Positions 17,300-27,240 of a stretch of DNA of 64,000 nucleotides are shown in pieces (position 1 is the stretch's first letter; each line of letters opens with the position of its first letter). The notes beneath the pieces were generated by a model. It was given only the letters and a program-made list of their open reading frames with translations, did no database searches and had not been told where the DNA came from. The stretch comes from an uncultured Actinomycetes bacterium (GTDB lineage Bacteria; Actinomycetota; Actinomycetes; Nanopelagicales; Nanopelagicaceae). A program made the position numbers and the translations under genes. The stretch is from assembly GCA_903822425.1 (NCBI GenBank), contig CAIJOY010000023.1, forward strand, positions 18,248-82,247, read 5' to 3'.

Positions 17300-17830
17300 C
17301 TATGACAGAGCTGTAAGGGCGTCCTCTACATCCGTTGACCAATGCAGTAATTCGCGCTGACCAGGCTTCACAAAACCTTCTGCCTCTAAATGATCTAGCA
17401 AATCACGCAGTGGTTCGAACAAACCAAACGGATCCAAAATAATCACTGGCTTGTTGTGGAATTTTAGAAATCTTCCGACCCATATTTCAAAAAATTCTTC
17501 GAGAGTTCCGGGCCCTCCAGGTAATGTAATAAAAGCATCTGCTAAGTCTTCGATCTTGCCTTTTCGCTCACGCATTGAACTAACAACATGAAGTTCATGA
17601 CTATCTTTATCGGCGAACTCAATATCAACCAACGCTTGGGGAATTACGCCAATAGTGTGTCCGCCACTTTCGCGAACTCCACGGGCAACAGCTCCCATCA
17701 TCGAAATATGGCCACCGCCAGAAACTAAATCCCATCCGCGCTCACCCATTGCGCGCCCAAGATCGGAAGCGAGATCTACATACTTGGCGTGAATGCTCGG
17801 AGACGAGGAACAGAAGACGGCTATACGCAT
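17300..17830 (-). CDS. LOG family protein (TIGR00730, nucleoside monophosphate phosphoribohydrolase-like)
   Basis: The 176-residue Rossmann protein has SGGGHISMMGAVARGV near residue 40 and LPGGPGTLEEFFEIW near residue 102; the PGGxGTxxE motif defines the LOG/lysine-decarboxylase-like family. Characterised members cleave cytokinin or ordinary nucleoside monophosphates into base and ribose-5-phosphate. In this salvage-rich genome a role in AMP/base recycling is plausible but not shown. It is divergent from dapD with a 29-base gap. Confidence 0.87.
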   Translation of the reverse strand: MRIAVFCSSSPSIHAKYVDLASDLGRAMGERGWDLVSGGGHISMMGAVARGVRESGGHTIGVIPQALVDIEFADKDSHELHVVSSMRERKGKIEDLADAFITLPGGPGTLEEFFEIWVGRFLKFHNKPVIILDPFGLFEPLRDLLDHLEAEGFVKPGQRELLHWSTDVEDALTALS

Positions 17831-17859
17831 CTGCGAAGAATAGGGGCTACCCTTAACCC

Positions 17860-18792
17860 ATGTCGCCTCTTACGCCTGCAACTGCCAGCGGATATGCACT
17901 TGCGACGCTGGCACATGATGGAACTGTTCTTGATGCTTGGTTTCCAACGCCTGCACTGAGCAAGTTACCTGCTAGTGCTCCAGACTTATTCAAATCCTTG
18001 ATTGGAAAAGATGTAGCAAGAAATGTAGAACGCACAATCATTTCTTGTGAAATCAACACCGCAGATGCCCCCAAAGATGCAATAGATGCCTACCTGCGCC
18101 TGCACTTGCTCTCTCATCGCTTAGTTACCCCTCATGGACTTTCTCTGGATGGAATATTCTCGCTGCTCACTAATGTGGTTTGGACATCGTTTGGACCTTG
18201 CTCACTTCAAGGTTTTGAAGAAACGCGAAGTAGATTGATCGCAAAGTACGGCCATGTAACTGTTTTGAGTGTCGATAAGTTTCCACGCATGCTCGACTAT
18301 GTCATCCCTAGTGGAGTCCGCATTGCTGATGCAGATCGTGTTCGATTGGGTGCATACCTAGCATCTGGAACAACTGTTATGCATGAAGGTTTCGTGAATT
18401 TCAATGCTGGAACACTCGGAACTTCGATGGTGGAAGGACGAATATCTTCCGGTGTTGTAGTGGGAGATGGCACAGATATTGGTGGTGGAGCTTCAATTAT
18501 GGGCACTCTCAGTGGAGGCGGAAAAGAAGTAATCTCTATCGGTGAGAAGTGTTTACTTGGTGCCAACTCCGGATTAGGGATTTCCCTTGGCAACAACTGT
18601 GTAATCGAAGCTGGCACCTACATCACAGCGGCAGCAAAAGTGCGTCTTCCTGATGGGGAAATTGTTAAAGCTGGAGCATTATCCGGAGCCAATAATTTAC
18701 TCTTTCGTCGTAATTCCTTAGATGGAAATCTCGAAGTAGTTTTAAAAACTGGGACTTGGGGCGGACTTAACTCGGCGTTGCACTCGAACTAG
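17860..18792 (+). CDS. dapD: 2,3,4,5-tetrahydropyridine-2,6-dicarboxylate N-succinyltransferase DapD
   Basis: The 310-residue protein has an N-terminal alpha/beta domain and, from about residue 165, a left-handed beta-helix with hexapeptide repeats (VVGDGTDIGGGASIMGTLSG, then ISIGEKCLLGANSGLGI). It belongs to the actinobacterial DapD type, longer than the proteobacterial one at its N-terminus. It uses succinyl-CoA to acylate tetrahydrodipicolinate, the step before DapC. The last 26 bases overlap the end of the convergent SpoIID-like gene. Confidence 0.93.
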   Translation: MSPLTPATASGYALATLAHDGTVLDAWFPTPALSKLPASAPDLFKSLIGKDVARNVERTIISCEINTADAPKDAIDAYLRLHLLSHRLVTPHGLSLDGIFSLLTNVVWTSFGPCSLQGFEETRSRLIAKYGHVTVLSVDKFPRMLDYVIPSGVRIADADRVRLGAYLASGTTVMHEGFVNFNAGTLGTSMVEGRISSGVVVGDGTDIGGGASIMGTLSGGGKEVISIGEKCLLGANSGLGISLGNNCVIEAGTYITAAAKVRLPDGEIVKAGALSGANNLLFRRNSLDGNLEVVLKTGTWGGLNSALHSN

Positions 18793-20053
18793 GCACTGGA
18801 TTCGCGCTACTCAACGGCGTAGGTGAGAAATCAAACCATGCTGAAGGTAATTTCACTTTACTTCTAAAAGCTTCGCCAGAGAGTTCATTGTGGACTCCAG
18901 AACTTGAAGTGGCAACAATTTTAGCTACAGTCTGACTAACGTTTCGGCTCACAATCTCAAGTGAGGCAACATCGCTTAATCCGAATGCATCTGCAACCGT
19001 TGATGCATCCACTCCTCTTTCCCAGTGAAAATAGCGCGGGTTAAGCACTGGGTCCATGCTCCACGGATCACTTACCGAGGATATATATGGAACTAACTTG
19101 CCCCACACATCTTGGGCTGGAACGCTCACTCCAGCTGAAGAAGAAAAGAAGTAAGTAGCAATGGGCAATGACTTATAGAGAACCGCTAAACCAGTTTGGG
19201 AATCAGCCGAAGTTGAGTTGACTGCCTGCTTCCAAATCATTCCCCAACGGGGCTCAATTTCTTTGGAATAGCCGACAAAGTTTTGATCTTGCGAAATTGA
19301 ATACAACTCACAATCACATGCGGCCCTCATTTTGCCAACTTTGCTGAGTGCGTAAGTTCGTGATGCGATCACCTGTGCTTGTAGCGCTGCCATTGGCCAA
19401 GAAGATGGAACTTCTCCAATCCCCCATAAATACTCATCATGCAATCTCAAAGTGTTTGTTGCCTCTATTCGATATCCAACAAGGGGGGCTTTAACTAATT
19501 TAATTTGGATTTGACCGTATCGGTATTTCGTTGTCGTCATTCCAATTTTGGTGCTGGCCACAGCGCCTTCACCGCGCCAACGCAGAGTCCAACTCTTGCC
19601 CTTAGTCAGCGTGACAAGGCGTCCATTGGCGTAGAGAAGATTTGGCACTATTGAATTTCCAAGCAAAGAAAAATTGATGCTAACTTTGGCTGGAATGACT
19701 TTATCAGCGACAACATCAGTAGCGTTTCCAATCTCGCCATTGAATAACTCTACTGTTGCTAATTTTGTGTCTGTCTTGAGCGAGAAATTACTCAACAAAT
19801 GCCCGATGTTTACGCGAATCAGTTGATCATCTTTAATCGGTTCCACAGTCACATCTTTGTAGTAATACTTCAAGATATCCGTCGCACTTTTGCCCTCAAG
19901 CGCTTGACCGCGTGCACCAATTTGACTCATCCCCACGCCGTGACCATAACCGGCGCCTACAAAGTTAAAACTTACTGGCAGCTCAGTTGCTCTCGCTGGA
20001 GGAAAGCACAGGAGAAAGGAAAGGAGAATTACTGAAAACTTAGACATCCTCAT
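18767..20053 (-). CDS. Secreted SpoIID/LytB-domain protein
   Basis: The 428-residue protein has a signal peptide (residues 1-22, ending PPARA), then a SpoIID/LytB region starting VGAGYGHGVGMSQIGARGQA and continuing with LWGIGEVPSSWPMAALQAQ, the conserved catalytic-domain segment. The C-terminus is Ser/Pro-rich. SpoIID proteins are peptidoglycan lytic enzymes that act on denuded glycan; in non-sporulating actinobacteria they are general wall-remodelling candidates. It overlaps the ABC ATPase stop and follows the envelope export cluster. ATG at 20053 or at 20047 are both possible. Confidence 0.82.
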   Translation of the reverse strand: MRMSKFSVILLSFLLCFPPARATELPVSFNFVGAGYGHGVGMSQIGARGQALEGKSATDILKYYYKDVTVEPIKDDQLIRVNIGHLLSNFSLKTDTKLATVELFNGEIGNATDVVADKVIPAKVSINFSLLGNSIVPNLLYANGRLVTLTKGKSWTLRWRGEGAVASTKIGMTTTKYRYGQIQIKLVKAPLVGYRIEATNTLRLHDEYLWGIGEVPSSWPMAALQAQVIASRTYALSKVGKMRAACDCELYSISQDQNFVGYSKEIEPRWGMIWKQAVNSTSADSQTGLAVLYKSLPIATYFFSSSAGVSVPAQDVWGKLVPYISSVSDPWSMDPVLNPRYFHWERGVDASTVADAFGLSDVASLEIVSRNVSQTVAKIVATSSSGVHNELSGEAFRSKVKLPSAWFDFSPTPLSSANPVPSSSATPS

Positions 20054-20831
20054 TAATAGCAGCGCTCTTTCCTACATGCAGGAACTTCGCATAAGCATCA
20101 ACGACTTCATCTGGATTGCCGCGCTGTATAAGTTTTCCTTTGTCTAACCACACCACTTCATTACAAATATCAGTAATAGTTCCGAGAGCATGGCTCACAA
20201 GAATTAGGGCTCGTGAATCGCTACGAAGTTCTTTAATTTTGTTGAGGCTTTTTTCTTTAAACTTTGCGTCCCCTGTGCTCAAGGCTTCATCTACAATCAA
20301 AATGTCGGGCTTTACCGTGACGGCCACAGAGAAAGCCAAACGGGCATACATACCTGATGAATACGTGCGCATTGGTGCATCAATCGCATCCCCAAGTTCG
20401 GCAAATTCGGCTATCTCATCGAAATGATCTTCAATTTCTCTACGCGTCATTCCTGCTGCTAAGCCACCTAATTGAACATTTTCGCGACCAGAAAGAGATG
20501 GACTAAAACCTACTCCAAGAGCAAGGAGAGTACTTACTTTGCCAAATACCTCTACCTTCCCCTGCGACGGAGGTAAAATTCCGGAAATAACGCGCATCAA
20601 TGTTGACTTACCGGCACCGTTTGAACCAACGACTCCCAACACTGACCCATAGTGAACATCGAGCATCACATCATCAAGAGCACGAACAACTCGAGTTTGT
20701 TTTGTACCCCTGCCCATAGATTTCAGGCGGGATTTCAGAGTTGGCCTACGATCAATGGTTGTTGTGTATGTCAGTCCTAAATGCTGAACTGAAACCGCAA
20801 GATCGCCAGTAGTGTGAATTGAATTAGACAC
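20040..20831 (-). CDS. Polysaccharide ABC exporter, ATP-binding subunit (Wzt/TagH-like)
   Basis: About 263 residues with Walker A GSNGAGKST, signature YSSGMYARLAFS and Walker B ILIVDEALSTGD; YSSGM in place of LSGGQ is characteristic of the polysaccharide/teichoic acid/O-antigen exporter ATPases. There is no C-terminal carbohydrate-binding domain, as in the RfbE type used for actinobacterial galactan export. I take GTG at 20831, which overlaps the permease stop by 8 bases; a TTG at 20840 is an alternative. It pairs with the permease directly upstream. Confidence 0.88.
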   Translation of the reverse strand: MSNSIHTTGDLAVSVQHLGLTYTTTIDRRPTLKSRLKSMGRGTKQTRVVRALDDVMLDVHYGSVLGVVGSNGAGKSTLMRVISGILPPSQGKVEVFGKVSTLLALGVGFSPSLSGRENVQLGGLAAGMTRREIEDHFDEIAEFAELGDAIDAPMRTYSSGMYARLAFSVAVTVKPDILIVDEALSTGDAKFKEKSLNKIKELRSDSRALILVSHALGTITDICNEVVWLDKGKLIQRGNPDEVVDAYAKFLHVGKSAAINEDV

Positions 20832-21657
20832 GGACTGCAAACTCTCTCTCGCGCGATAAAAAGAAATAAGTGCCTAGCAGGAAGATGCCTAATGCCCAAG
20901 CTGCTGCAATCACAAGTGCTGAACCATGTGGTTGTTGGGCATGTACAACTGCGCGTGACCAGGAATCCAAAATCGAGAAGAGTGGATTGACCAATTCGAT
21001 TTTTCGCAGTTGTGGCTTAATCGCTGAAGCTTCCCAAAGGATGGGAGATAGATAAAGAAGAGTGCGGGTGAAATATGGTAAAAAATTTGCGATATCTCGA
21101 AAATACACATTGATACATGAGATCAGCATCGCCGCACCTAGGGAGAAAATAACAGTGATAAGAATTATTGGCACAGCCCAGAGCATTTGCCAACCTACGG
21201 GCAGACCCAGCACAGTACGAAGGATTGCGAAGATTAGAAGGGTCGGAATGAATTTAAAGATTGCAACAACCGTGGCTGAGATAGGCAACATGATGCGCGG
21301 GAAAGCTGTGTTAAGAATTAGGCGCTGGCCCGCAGTCACTGACTTCACTCCCCCTTGCAGGGTATTTGCTACAAGATAGAAAAGGAATAAACAGGCGGTG
21401 AGGTGCCCATAACGAGTCGTGTCACTGTGGCCCCCGATGATGACAATCAATACAAAGTAGACACCAGAGAGTAAAAGTGGGTTGAGGATGAGCCAAACTT
21501 GTCCAAAGACAGAGTCAAAATGTTGTTCGTGTAGCTCTGAACGCGAATATTCAGCGATAAACGCACGCCGATTCCAGAGAGTGCGCCAATATTTTCTTAG
21601 CGGCGGAAGACCCTTTCTAAAGGGTTCATACACTTCGCTGGCCACTGGAGTTTCCAC
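20824..21657 (-). CDS. Polysaccharide ABC exporter, permease (Wzm/TagG-like)
   Basis: The 277-residue protein has an N-terminal cytoplasmic arm (LRKYWRTLWNRRAFIAEYSR) and six hydrophobic helices, the ABC-2 polysaccharide exporter layout. With the overlapping ATPase gene it would flip a lipid-linked glycan across the membrane. The neighbouring glycosyltransferase, LCP ligase and UDP-glucose dehydrogenase make a cell-wall glycan or teichoic-acid-like polymer likely. Start is GTG at 21657. Confidence 0.87.
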   Translation of the reverse strand: METPVASEVYEPFRKGLPPLRKYWRTLWNRRAFIAEYSRSELHEQHFDSVFGQVWLILNPLLLSGVYFVLIVIIGGHSDTTRYGHLTACLFLFYLVANTLQGGVKSVTAGQRLILNTAFPRIMLPISATVVAIFKFIPTLLIFAILRTVLGLPVGWQMLWAVPIILITVIFSLGAAMLISCINVYFRDIANFLPYFTRTLLYLSPILWEASAIKPQLRKIELVNPLFSILDSWSRAVVHAQQPHGSALVIAAAWALGIFLLGTYFFLSREREFAVRV

Positions 21658-21685
21658 TGAGTAAGGCTACCGCAGTAGCTAACTC

Positions 21686-22651
21686 TCAATGTCGTTGCGC
21701 TGCCAATTTTCGAGGTGATGTCAGAAAACCTGCACCCCAAGACATCTGCATCGTAAGCAAAATTGCAGGTAGGCGAAGTTTTTCATCGATACTTTGGCCA
21801 AGTGCGATTGAGGAAGTGATTAGGAATGCAGAGTAAATACCTGCCGGAATGAAGAGAATTGGTGAGATGATAGATCCAGCTACGAGAGAAACACTTGCAC
21901 CGATAAGTGCAAGTGGAGGTGCCAGATAACGCAAGTTCACAGTTCCTTGATGACGTCGCATGACAACTCGGCGCCATCTTCCATATTCAAAATATTGTTT
22001 TGCTAGAGCTCGAAGTGTTGGTCGTGGTCGATACGTGACATGCAGCCGAGGATCGAAGTACACGGTTCCCCCCGCTCTACGCAAACGATAATTTAGTTCC
22101 CAATCTTGAGCACGTGTAAATTCCTCGTCAAATCCGCCAACTGCTAAAAGTGCTGACTTGAGGAAACATCCGAGATATACGGTATCCACCGCTCCTGCGC
22201 CACCTCCGGTATGGAAGCTAGAGGCACCAACTCCTAATGGACTTCGCATCGCCCGTGCCACAGATTTTTCGAAGGGTGTCTTTCCGACAGCTCCCATAAT
22301 TCCACCAACATTTACAGCCTTAGTCTGTGTAAGTATTTCCACAGCAAGGGCGATGTAATCGGAGGGGATTTCTGCATGTCCATCGACACGAATAATGATG
22401 GAAAACTTTGAGTGCGCAATTGCCAGATTCAACCCGGCAGCAGTTCTGCCGGTGGGATTTTCAATAACAATTACGCGAGAATCTTGAGCACTCAATTTCC
22501 TAGCTACGTCTAAGGTCTTATCTTTAGAAGGGCCAACTGCAAGGATAATTTCCATTTCACCGAGATATTCCTGAGAAAGAATTGCCCCAACTGCATTCGA
22601 TAAATCTTCTTCCTCATTCAGCACGGGCAAAATTACAGAAACGCCGCTCAT
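21686..22651 (-). CDS. Family 2 glycosyltransferase with C-terminal membrane helices
   Basis: The 321-residue protein begins VSVILPVLNEEEDLSNAVGA, typical of GT2, with IIRVDGHAE carrying the DxD site and FTRAQDWELNYRLRRAGG the catalytic region (ED replaced by QD). Two or three hydrophobic segments follow residue 240. Sequence resembles ExoA-like succinoglycan glycosyltransferases. Upstream of the exporter pair with a 28-base gap, it probably builds the exported glycan. Confidence 0.87.
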   Translation of the reverse strand: MSGVSVILPVLNEEEDLSNAVGAILSQEYLGEMEIILAVGPSKDKTLDVARKLSAQDSRVIVIENPTGRTAAGLNLAIAHSKFSIIIRVDGHAEIPSDYIALAVEILTQTKAVNVGGIMGAVGKTPFEKSVARAMRSPLGVGASSFHTGGGAGAVDTVYLGCFLKSALLAVGGFDEEFTRAQDWELNYRLRRAGGTVYFDPRLHVTYRPRPTLRALAKQYFEYGRWRRVVMRRHQGTVNLRYLAPPLALIGASVSLVAGSIISPILFIPAGIYSAFLITSSIALGQSIDEKLRLPAILLTMQMSWGAGFLTSPRKLAAQRH

Positions 22652-22752
22652 CTCAGATCACCCTCCGATCCAGATCGCTGACGTGAGAGATTTAACCCCG
22701 CAAAAAGTGTCTTCATAACCCCACAACGCTATCGCCCAAGTACGCTTCGCTA

Positions 22753-23862
22753 GTGAAATCCACGCGCCAGATCCGAATTACAACATACCTCTCTGTCGGA
22801 GTTGTCTTGGTAGCTGCATTCTCCTGGCTCAGCCTGGGCCATGTCAGCGGATCTCTGCACCGCATAGATGCTTTCGCAGGTTTGAAGGCGCGCCCTGAAA
22901 AGCCCTCCACTGCAATCAACTACCTGCTCGTGGGTTCAGATACGCGTGCCGGATTAACTAAGGCAGAATTAAAAACTCTACGAGTCGGGACGCTGCAAAC
23001 TGCGGCCGGTAAGCGCTCAGACACCATGTTGCTCGTTCACATTAGTAAGGCGCGAGATAAAGCAGTCATCATCTCGATACCTCGCGATACATACGTACTC
23101 ATCCCAGCCCATAAGGGTTTTGATGGAAAACCCGTTGGAGAAACCCATAACAAACTCAATGCAGCTTATGCATGGGGAAGTGCTCCATTACTGATCCAAA
23201 CAATCGAATCAATAACTAATGTACGAATTGACCATTACGTCGAAATAAACTTTGCAGGCTTTGCTCATATGGTGGATGCCCTTGGCGGTATTCAAGTCTG
23301 CACGAAGAAAAATATTAATGACCCAAAGAGCCACTTGGTCTTATCCGCGGGAATTCATACGCTTAACGGAGTCGAAGCCCTTAAATATGTCCGCACCCGA
23401 GATTTCGATGGCATGGGTGATCTTGGACGCATGCAACGCCAACAACAGTTTATGAGTTCTGTTTTGCGAAAAGCTACGAGTTCTGGGGTTCTTCTCAACC
23501 CCATCAAACTTGTGAGCTTCTTCAATGCCGCAATGGCTACAGTCCAAACAGATTCAGCCCTAAATAGCAATGACCTCATCACATTGGCCCAGCAAATGAA
23601 AAATCTTTCAGCAAGCGCCGTGCGCACCCTAACCGTTCCACTCTCTGATGTGAATTATTCGGTACCTGGCGTAGGTTCTACAGTGAAGTGGGATTCAGTT
23701 CTGTCGGCCGAACTTTTCCAAAGAATTATCAACGATGAACCAGTCGTCGATGTCGTTACATCATCACCTTCACCATCCTCATCTGCTGCACCAACAACGA
23801 CCATCGTTGATAAATTTAGGACTCGCACTGCCGATGAAAACCCTTGCGGCGCCCTGAAATAG
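22753..23862 (+). CDS. LCP (LytR-CpsA-Psr) family phosphotransferase
   Basis: The 369-residue protein has one N-terminal membrane helix (residues 10-30) and an extracytoplasmic LCP domain. INYLLVGSDTRAG, RSDTMLLVHI, VIISIPRDTYV and LKYVRTRDFDGMGDLGRMQR contain the conserved Asp and Arg residues that bind the polyprenyl pyrophosphate. LCP proteins attach glycopolymers to peptidoglycan, e.g. arabinogalactan in mycobacteria. The C-terminus is Ser/Thr/Pro-rich. Start is GTG at 22753. It diverges from the glycosyltransferase across 101 bases. Confidence 0.92.
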   Translation: MKSTRQIRITTYLSVGVVLVAAFSWLSLGHVSGSLHRIDAFAGLKARPEKPSTAINYLLVGSDTRAGLTKAELKTLRVGTLQTAAGKRSDTMLLVHISKARDKAVIISIPRDTYVLIPAHKGFDGKPVGETHNKLNAAYAWGSAPLLIQTIESITNVRIDHYVEINFAGFAHMVDALGGIQVCTKKNINDPKSHLVLSAGIHTLNGVEALKYVRTRDFDGMGDLGRMQRQQQFMSSVLRKATSSGVLLNPIKLVSFFNAAMATVQTDSALNSNDLITLAQQMKNLSASAVRTLTVPLSDVNYSVPGVGSTVKWDSVLSAELFQRIINDEPVVDVVTSSPSPSSSAAPTTTIVDKFRTRTADENPCGALK

Positions 23863-23890
23863 CTATCGAATCGCCTGCGAGCCTCCTAGA

Positions 23891-25213
23891 ATGAGTCCTA
23901 TGAAACAAGTTCTGTCAGTAATTGGTACCGGATATCTTGGCGCCACCCATGCAGCATGTATGTCATCGTTGGGTTTTACCGTAATCGGGATCGATACTGA
24001 CCCAGGAAAAATTGAACAACTCTCCAAAGGAGAATTGCCATTCTATGAACCCGGGCTTGATGAGCTGCTCAGAACTGAAGTGGCTTCAGGCCGTTTAACA
24101 TTTACGACAGATTTTTCTGCAGCAGCCAAAGCTGATATCCACTTCATCTGCGTAGGTACTCCACAAAAAGCTGGAAGTTTGGCCGCAGATTTAACATACG
24201 TTGAAGGTGCAGTAGCAGCAATTGCCCCCCACCTTAAAGCTGGTTCTCTTGTCGTTGGAAAATCTACCGTTCCAGTCGGAACTGCTCAAAAATTACTTGC
24301 CCAGCTCTCTATCACTGCTCCTCAAGCCGATTTAGCGTGGAACCCAGAATTCCTACGTGAGGGATTTGCTGTCGAAGATACGCTTCGTCCAAATCGACTC
24401 GTGGTTGGTGTAACAAATGATCGCGCTGAAGAAATTTTGAAACAGGTATACGCGCCAATTCTCGAACTCAAAACTCCGTGGATACGTGCAGACTTGCCTA
24501 CCGCAGAACTTGTCAAAGTTGCTGCTAACTCTTTTCTTGCCACCAAAATTTCTTTCATTAACGCGATGGCCGAAGTGTGTGAGGCCGCAGGCGGAGATGT
24601 CACCGTGCTAGCCCAAGCCATCGGGTATGACCCACGTATTGGCAACCGATTCTTGCAAGCTGGAATTGGATTTGGCGGAGGATGTCTGCCCAAGGACATT
24701 AGAGCGTTCATGGCTCGTGCTGAAGAATTAGGAGCCAAGCAAGCGCTCGAGTTTTTGCGCGAGATTGACGCGATCAACTTACGCGCCCGCCAACGCGTGA
24801 TCGATCTGGTCCGCGGTGAACTCTCAGATGACCTTTCTCTGTATTCAATTGCAATTCTCGGTGCTGCATTTAAACCTGATAGCGATGATGTTCGTGATTC
24901 GCCCGCTCTAGATATAGCTGCGCAGTTAAGTGCTGCAGGTGCCAATGTAACTGTGCATGATCCTAAAGCGATGCCAAATGCTAAGAAACGCTTTCCTGCA
25001 TTGAATTTTGCTCCTGATGCAAAGAACTGCGTTGCTGGATCGGATTTAGTTTTACACCTGACTGAATGGCGCGAATACCGCGATCTTAACCCGACCGAAC
25101 TTTTTGCTACCGTCAAAAATGCCATTGTGATCGATGGCAGAAATGCACTCGATCGCGACAAATGGATTGCTGCTGGCTGGAAATTTCATGCTCTTGGCCG
25201 CACTAACGCATGA
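23891..25213 (+). CDS. ugd: UDP-glucose 6-dehydrogenase
   Basis: The 440-residue protein has an N-terminal NAD site (LSVIGTGYLGATHAACMSS), the conserved NPEFLREGFAV segment, and GFGGGCLPKDI carrying the catalytic cysteine (around residue 260). It oxidises UDP-glucose to UDP-glucuronate, with 2 NAD+. GDP-mannose dehydrogenase is the close alternative. It supplies uronic acid for envelope glycans, in line with its neighbours. It follows the LCP gene by 28 bases and overlaps the CoA-binding gene by four. Confidence 0.9.
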   Translation: MSPMKQVLSVIGTGYLGATHAACMSSLGFTVIGIDTDPGKIEQLSKGELPFYEPGLDELLRTEVASGRLTFTTDFSAAAKADIHFICVGTPQKAGSLAADLTYVEGAVAAIAPHLKAGSLVVGKSTVPVGTAQKLLAQLSITAPQADLAWNPEFLREGFAVEDTLRPNRLVVGVTNDRAEEILKQVYAPILELKTPWIRADLPTAELVKVAANSFLATKISFINAMAEVCEAAGGDVTVLAQAIGYDPRIGNRFLQAGIGFGGGCLPKDIRAFMARAEELGAKQALEFLREIDAINLRARQRVIDLVRGELSDDLSLYSIAILGAAFKPDSDDVRDSPALDIAAQLSAAGANVTVHDPKAMPNAKKRFPALNFAPDAKNCVAGSDLVLHLTEWREYRDLNPTELFATVKNAIVIDGRNALDRDKWIAAGWKFHALGRTNA

Positions 25214-25605
25214 CAAATAAAACAATCAATGAAGTGCTGGCTCTTCACACATGGGCAATTGTTGGTTTGAGCAATAATCCTGACCGAGCTGCATATGCAG
25301 TTGCAGCACTCCTCAAATCAAAAGGGCATCGCATCGTTCCAGTTCACCCAAAAGGTGAAAGTGTTCATGGGGAGCCTGGCTTCACATCCCTTGCTGCCAT
25401 CGATTTCCCAATCGACGTTGTTGACCTATTCGTCAATTCATCCCTTGCTGGAGCAGTTGTGGATCAAGCTATTCACATAGGAGCAAAAGCAGTTTGGCTG
25501 CAGTTGGATGTCATTGATGAAGCCGCATGCGACCGAGCAGACCAGGCTGGTTTGCTTACGGTAATGGATCGTTGTCCCGCGATCGAATATCGCGGTAGAG
25601 ATTAA
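25210..25605 (+). CDS. CoA-binding domain protein (YccU-like)
   Basis: The 131-residue protein is a single CoA-binding Rossmann domain: WAIVGLSNNPDRAAYAVAAL, then VHPKGESVHGEPGF, and a C-terminal MDRCPAIEYRG. This family is widespread and its role is unresolved. ATGA overlap with ugd implies coupled translation, but the functional link is unclear. Convergent with purE, 8 bases apart. Confidence 0.85.
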   Translation: MTNKTINEVLALHTWAIVGLSNNPDRAAYAVAALLKSKGHRIVPVHPKGESVHGEPGFTSLAAIDFPIDVVDLFVNSSLAGAVVDQAIHIGAKAVWLQLDVIDEAACDRADQAGLLTVMDRCPAIEYRGRD

Positions 25606-25613
25606 TTCAGAAG

Positions 25614-26126
25614 CTAGAAACCAGTTTTCTGAGCACGTCGAGTTTTCAAATTTTCACCTTTTGATTGTGCTTCATCATGCATAGCCTTCATAGCAGTCGA
25701 AATCTTTTCTGCAATTGATTTGTCTGAAAGAGACAAAATTCGACCAGCTAGTAGGCCCGCATTTTTTGCATTGCCGATGCCGACTGTTGCCACAGGAATT
25801 CCAGCTGGCATTTGCACGATCGAAAGCAATGCATCCATTCCATCCAAATTCTTCAAAGCAATAGGAACGCCGATAACCGGAAGCGTGGTCAAGGAGGCAA
25901 CCATCCCAGGCAAATGCGCCGCTCCCCCTGCGCCAGCAATAATTACTTTAATTCCAGAAGTTGCTGCGTTTTGTGCAAACTCCACCATTTCAAGGGGCAT
26001 GCGATGAGCAGAAACAACTTGTGCGATGTAGGGAATTGCTAATTCATCCAAGACTTTTGCCGCATCTTCCATAATGGGCCAATCTGAATCAGATCCCATG
26101 ATGATCGCAACAGTTGGGTTACTCAT
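25614..26126 (-). CDS. purE: N5-carboxyaminoimidazole ribonucleotide mutase PurE
   Basis: About 170 residues with [17 protein letters not shown] at the N-terminus, SAHRMP and [14 protein letters not shown], the family motifs, with the catalytic His in SAHR. It converts N5-CAIR to CAIR in purine synthesis, taking over the product of PurK. I choose ATG 26126, which overlaps the purK stop (gATGAGTAA). An in-frame ATG at 26138 is an alternative. Confidence 0.95.
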   Translation of the reverse strand: MSNPTVAIIMGSDSDWPIMEDAAKVLDELAIPYIAQVVSAHRMPLEMVEFAQNAATSGIKVIIAGAGGAAHLPGMVASLTTLPVIGVPIALKNLDGMDALLSIVQMPAGIPVATVGIGNAKNAGLLAGRILSLSDKSIAEKISTAMKAMHDEAQSKGENLKTRRAQKTGF

Positions 26127-27237
26127 CAATTTCTCCACTCATGTAATCCAGCGCGTGTTGGACTCGACCCTGTAAGTCTAGAAGATCATTGCCTACCGCG
26201 GTTACATGGCCAATTTTTCGACCAGGCTTAGGTTGTTTACGATAATGATGAAACTTTAAAGCCGGATCACGCGCCATTAAGTGAAGATACGGGCGATACA
26301 TATCGGCTTGAGCAGATCCCAAAATATTACCCATGACAGCGATAGGCGCATTCATGGCTGGATTACCCAAAGGCAAGTCCAAGATCGCTCGAAGATGTTG
26401 TTCGAACTGACTCGTAATGGCGCCATCGATACTCCAATGCCCCGAATTATGTGGACGCATGGCCAGTTCATTGACAAAGAGTTCCTCGCCTTTGACAAAC
26501 ATTTCTACTGCCATGACTCCAATGACACTTATTTCATCAGCAATTGCTAAGGCCAATCGCTGAGCCTTAATTGCCAACTCTTGTGAAATATTAGGCACTG
26601 GAGTAATCGTAGAAGTACAGATCCCATCATGTTGAATTGTTTGTGTTGGCGTCCAGGCAGAGGCTTGTCCGTGAGGAGAGCGTGCAATCATCACCGCAAT
26701 TTCATAATCGAAATTAAGTAACTGCTCAACTAACACTCGATGATGGGTCCGCAATAAGTCTTCTAATTCGACCGGGGTTTCAATTTTCCATACGCCACGA
26801 CCGTCATAACCTCCAGAGAGAGTCTTGGCTATGAGGGGAAATTCAGTAACTGAGTGTGAATCCTCAACAATTTTCCAACTAGGTGAAGGAAACTTTTCTA
26901 ATCGCTCCCGCATAAGTCCTTTATCTTGACTGAAAACAAATGCTTCAGAACTTGGTCTAACGACAACTCCATCAGCTTCTAGCGCCCTAATAATTGAAAG
27001 TGGAATAAGTTCATGTTCAAAAGTGATGAAATCACATTTTTTTGCAAAGGCACGAACGGTCTCTAAGTCTCGAAAATCGCCCACCACATGATTTGCGATC
27101 TGCGCCCCAGAATCATCGGCATTCTCGGCAAGTAGAAGTAGGTCAACTCCTAGTGCTTGGGCTGGCGCAACCATCATGCGTGCTAATTGCCCAGCGCCAA
27201 TAACTCCAACGGTTGGAAATGAATTACGCACTGGCAC
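26119..27237 (-). CDS. purK: 5-(carboxyamino)imidazole ribonucleotide synthase PurK
   Basis: The 372-residue ATP-grasp enzyme has [16 protein letters not shown] at the N-terminus, [13 protein letters not shown] in the ATP-binding loop, and [17 protein letters not shown], the magnesium-binding region. It carboxylates AIR using ATP and bicarbonate and passes N5-CAIR to PurE, encoded directly downstream with overlap. The start is probably GTG at 27237. Confidence 0.95.
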   Translation of the reverse strand: MPVRNSFPTVGVIGAGQLARMMVAPAQALGVDLLLLAENADDSGAQIANHVVGDFRDLETVRAFAKKCDFITFEHELIPLSIIRALEADGVVVRPSSEAFVFSQDKGLMRERLEKFPSPSWKIVEDSHSVTEFPLIAKTLSGGYDGRGVWKIETPVELEDLLRTHHRVLVEQLLNFDYEIAVMIARSPHGQASAWTPTQTIQHDGICTSTITPVPNISQELAIKAQRLALAIADEISVIGVMAVEMFVKGEELFVNELAMRPHNSGHWSIDGAITSQFEQHLRAILDLPLGNPAMNAPIAVMGNILGSAQADMYRPYLHLMARDPALKFHHYRKQPKPGRKIGHVTAVGNDLLDLQGRVQHALDYMSGEIDE

Positions 27238-27240
27238 AGC

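Noticed and set aside
18767..20053. Evidence for sporulation from the SpoIID domain
   Set aside because: SpoIID/LytB domains are common in non-sporulating actinobacteria and no other sporulation gene is present.
24322..25161. Open frame of 279 codons on the minus strand opposite ugd
   Set aside because: It lies wholly inside ugd, is Ser/Ala/Arg-rich as expected for an antisense shadow, and shows no recognisable domain.
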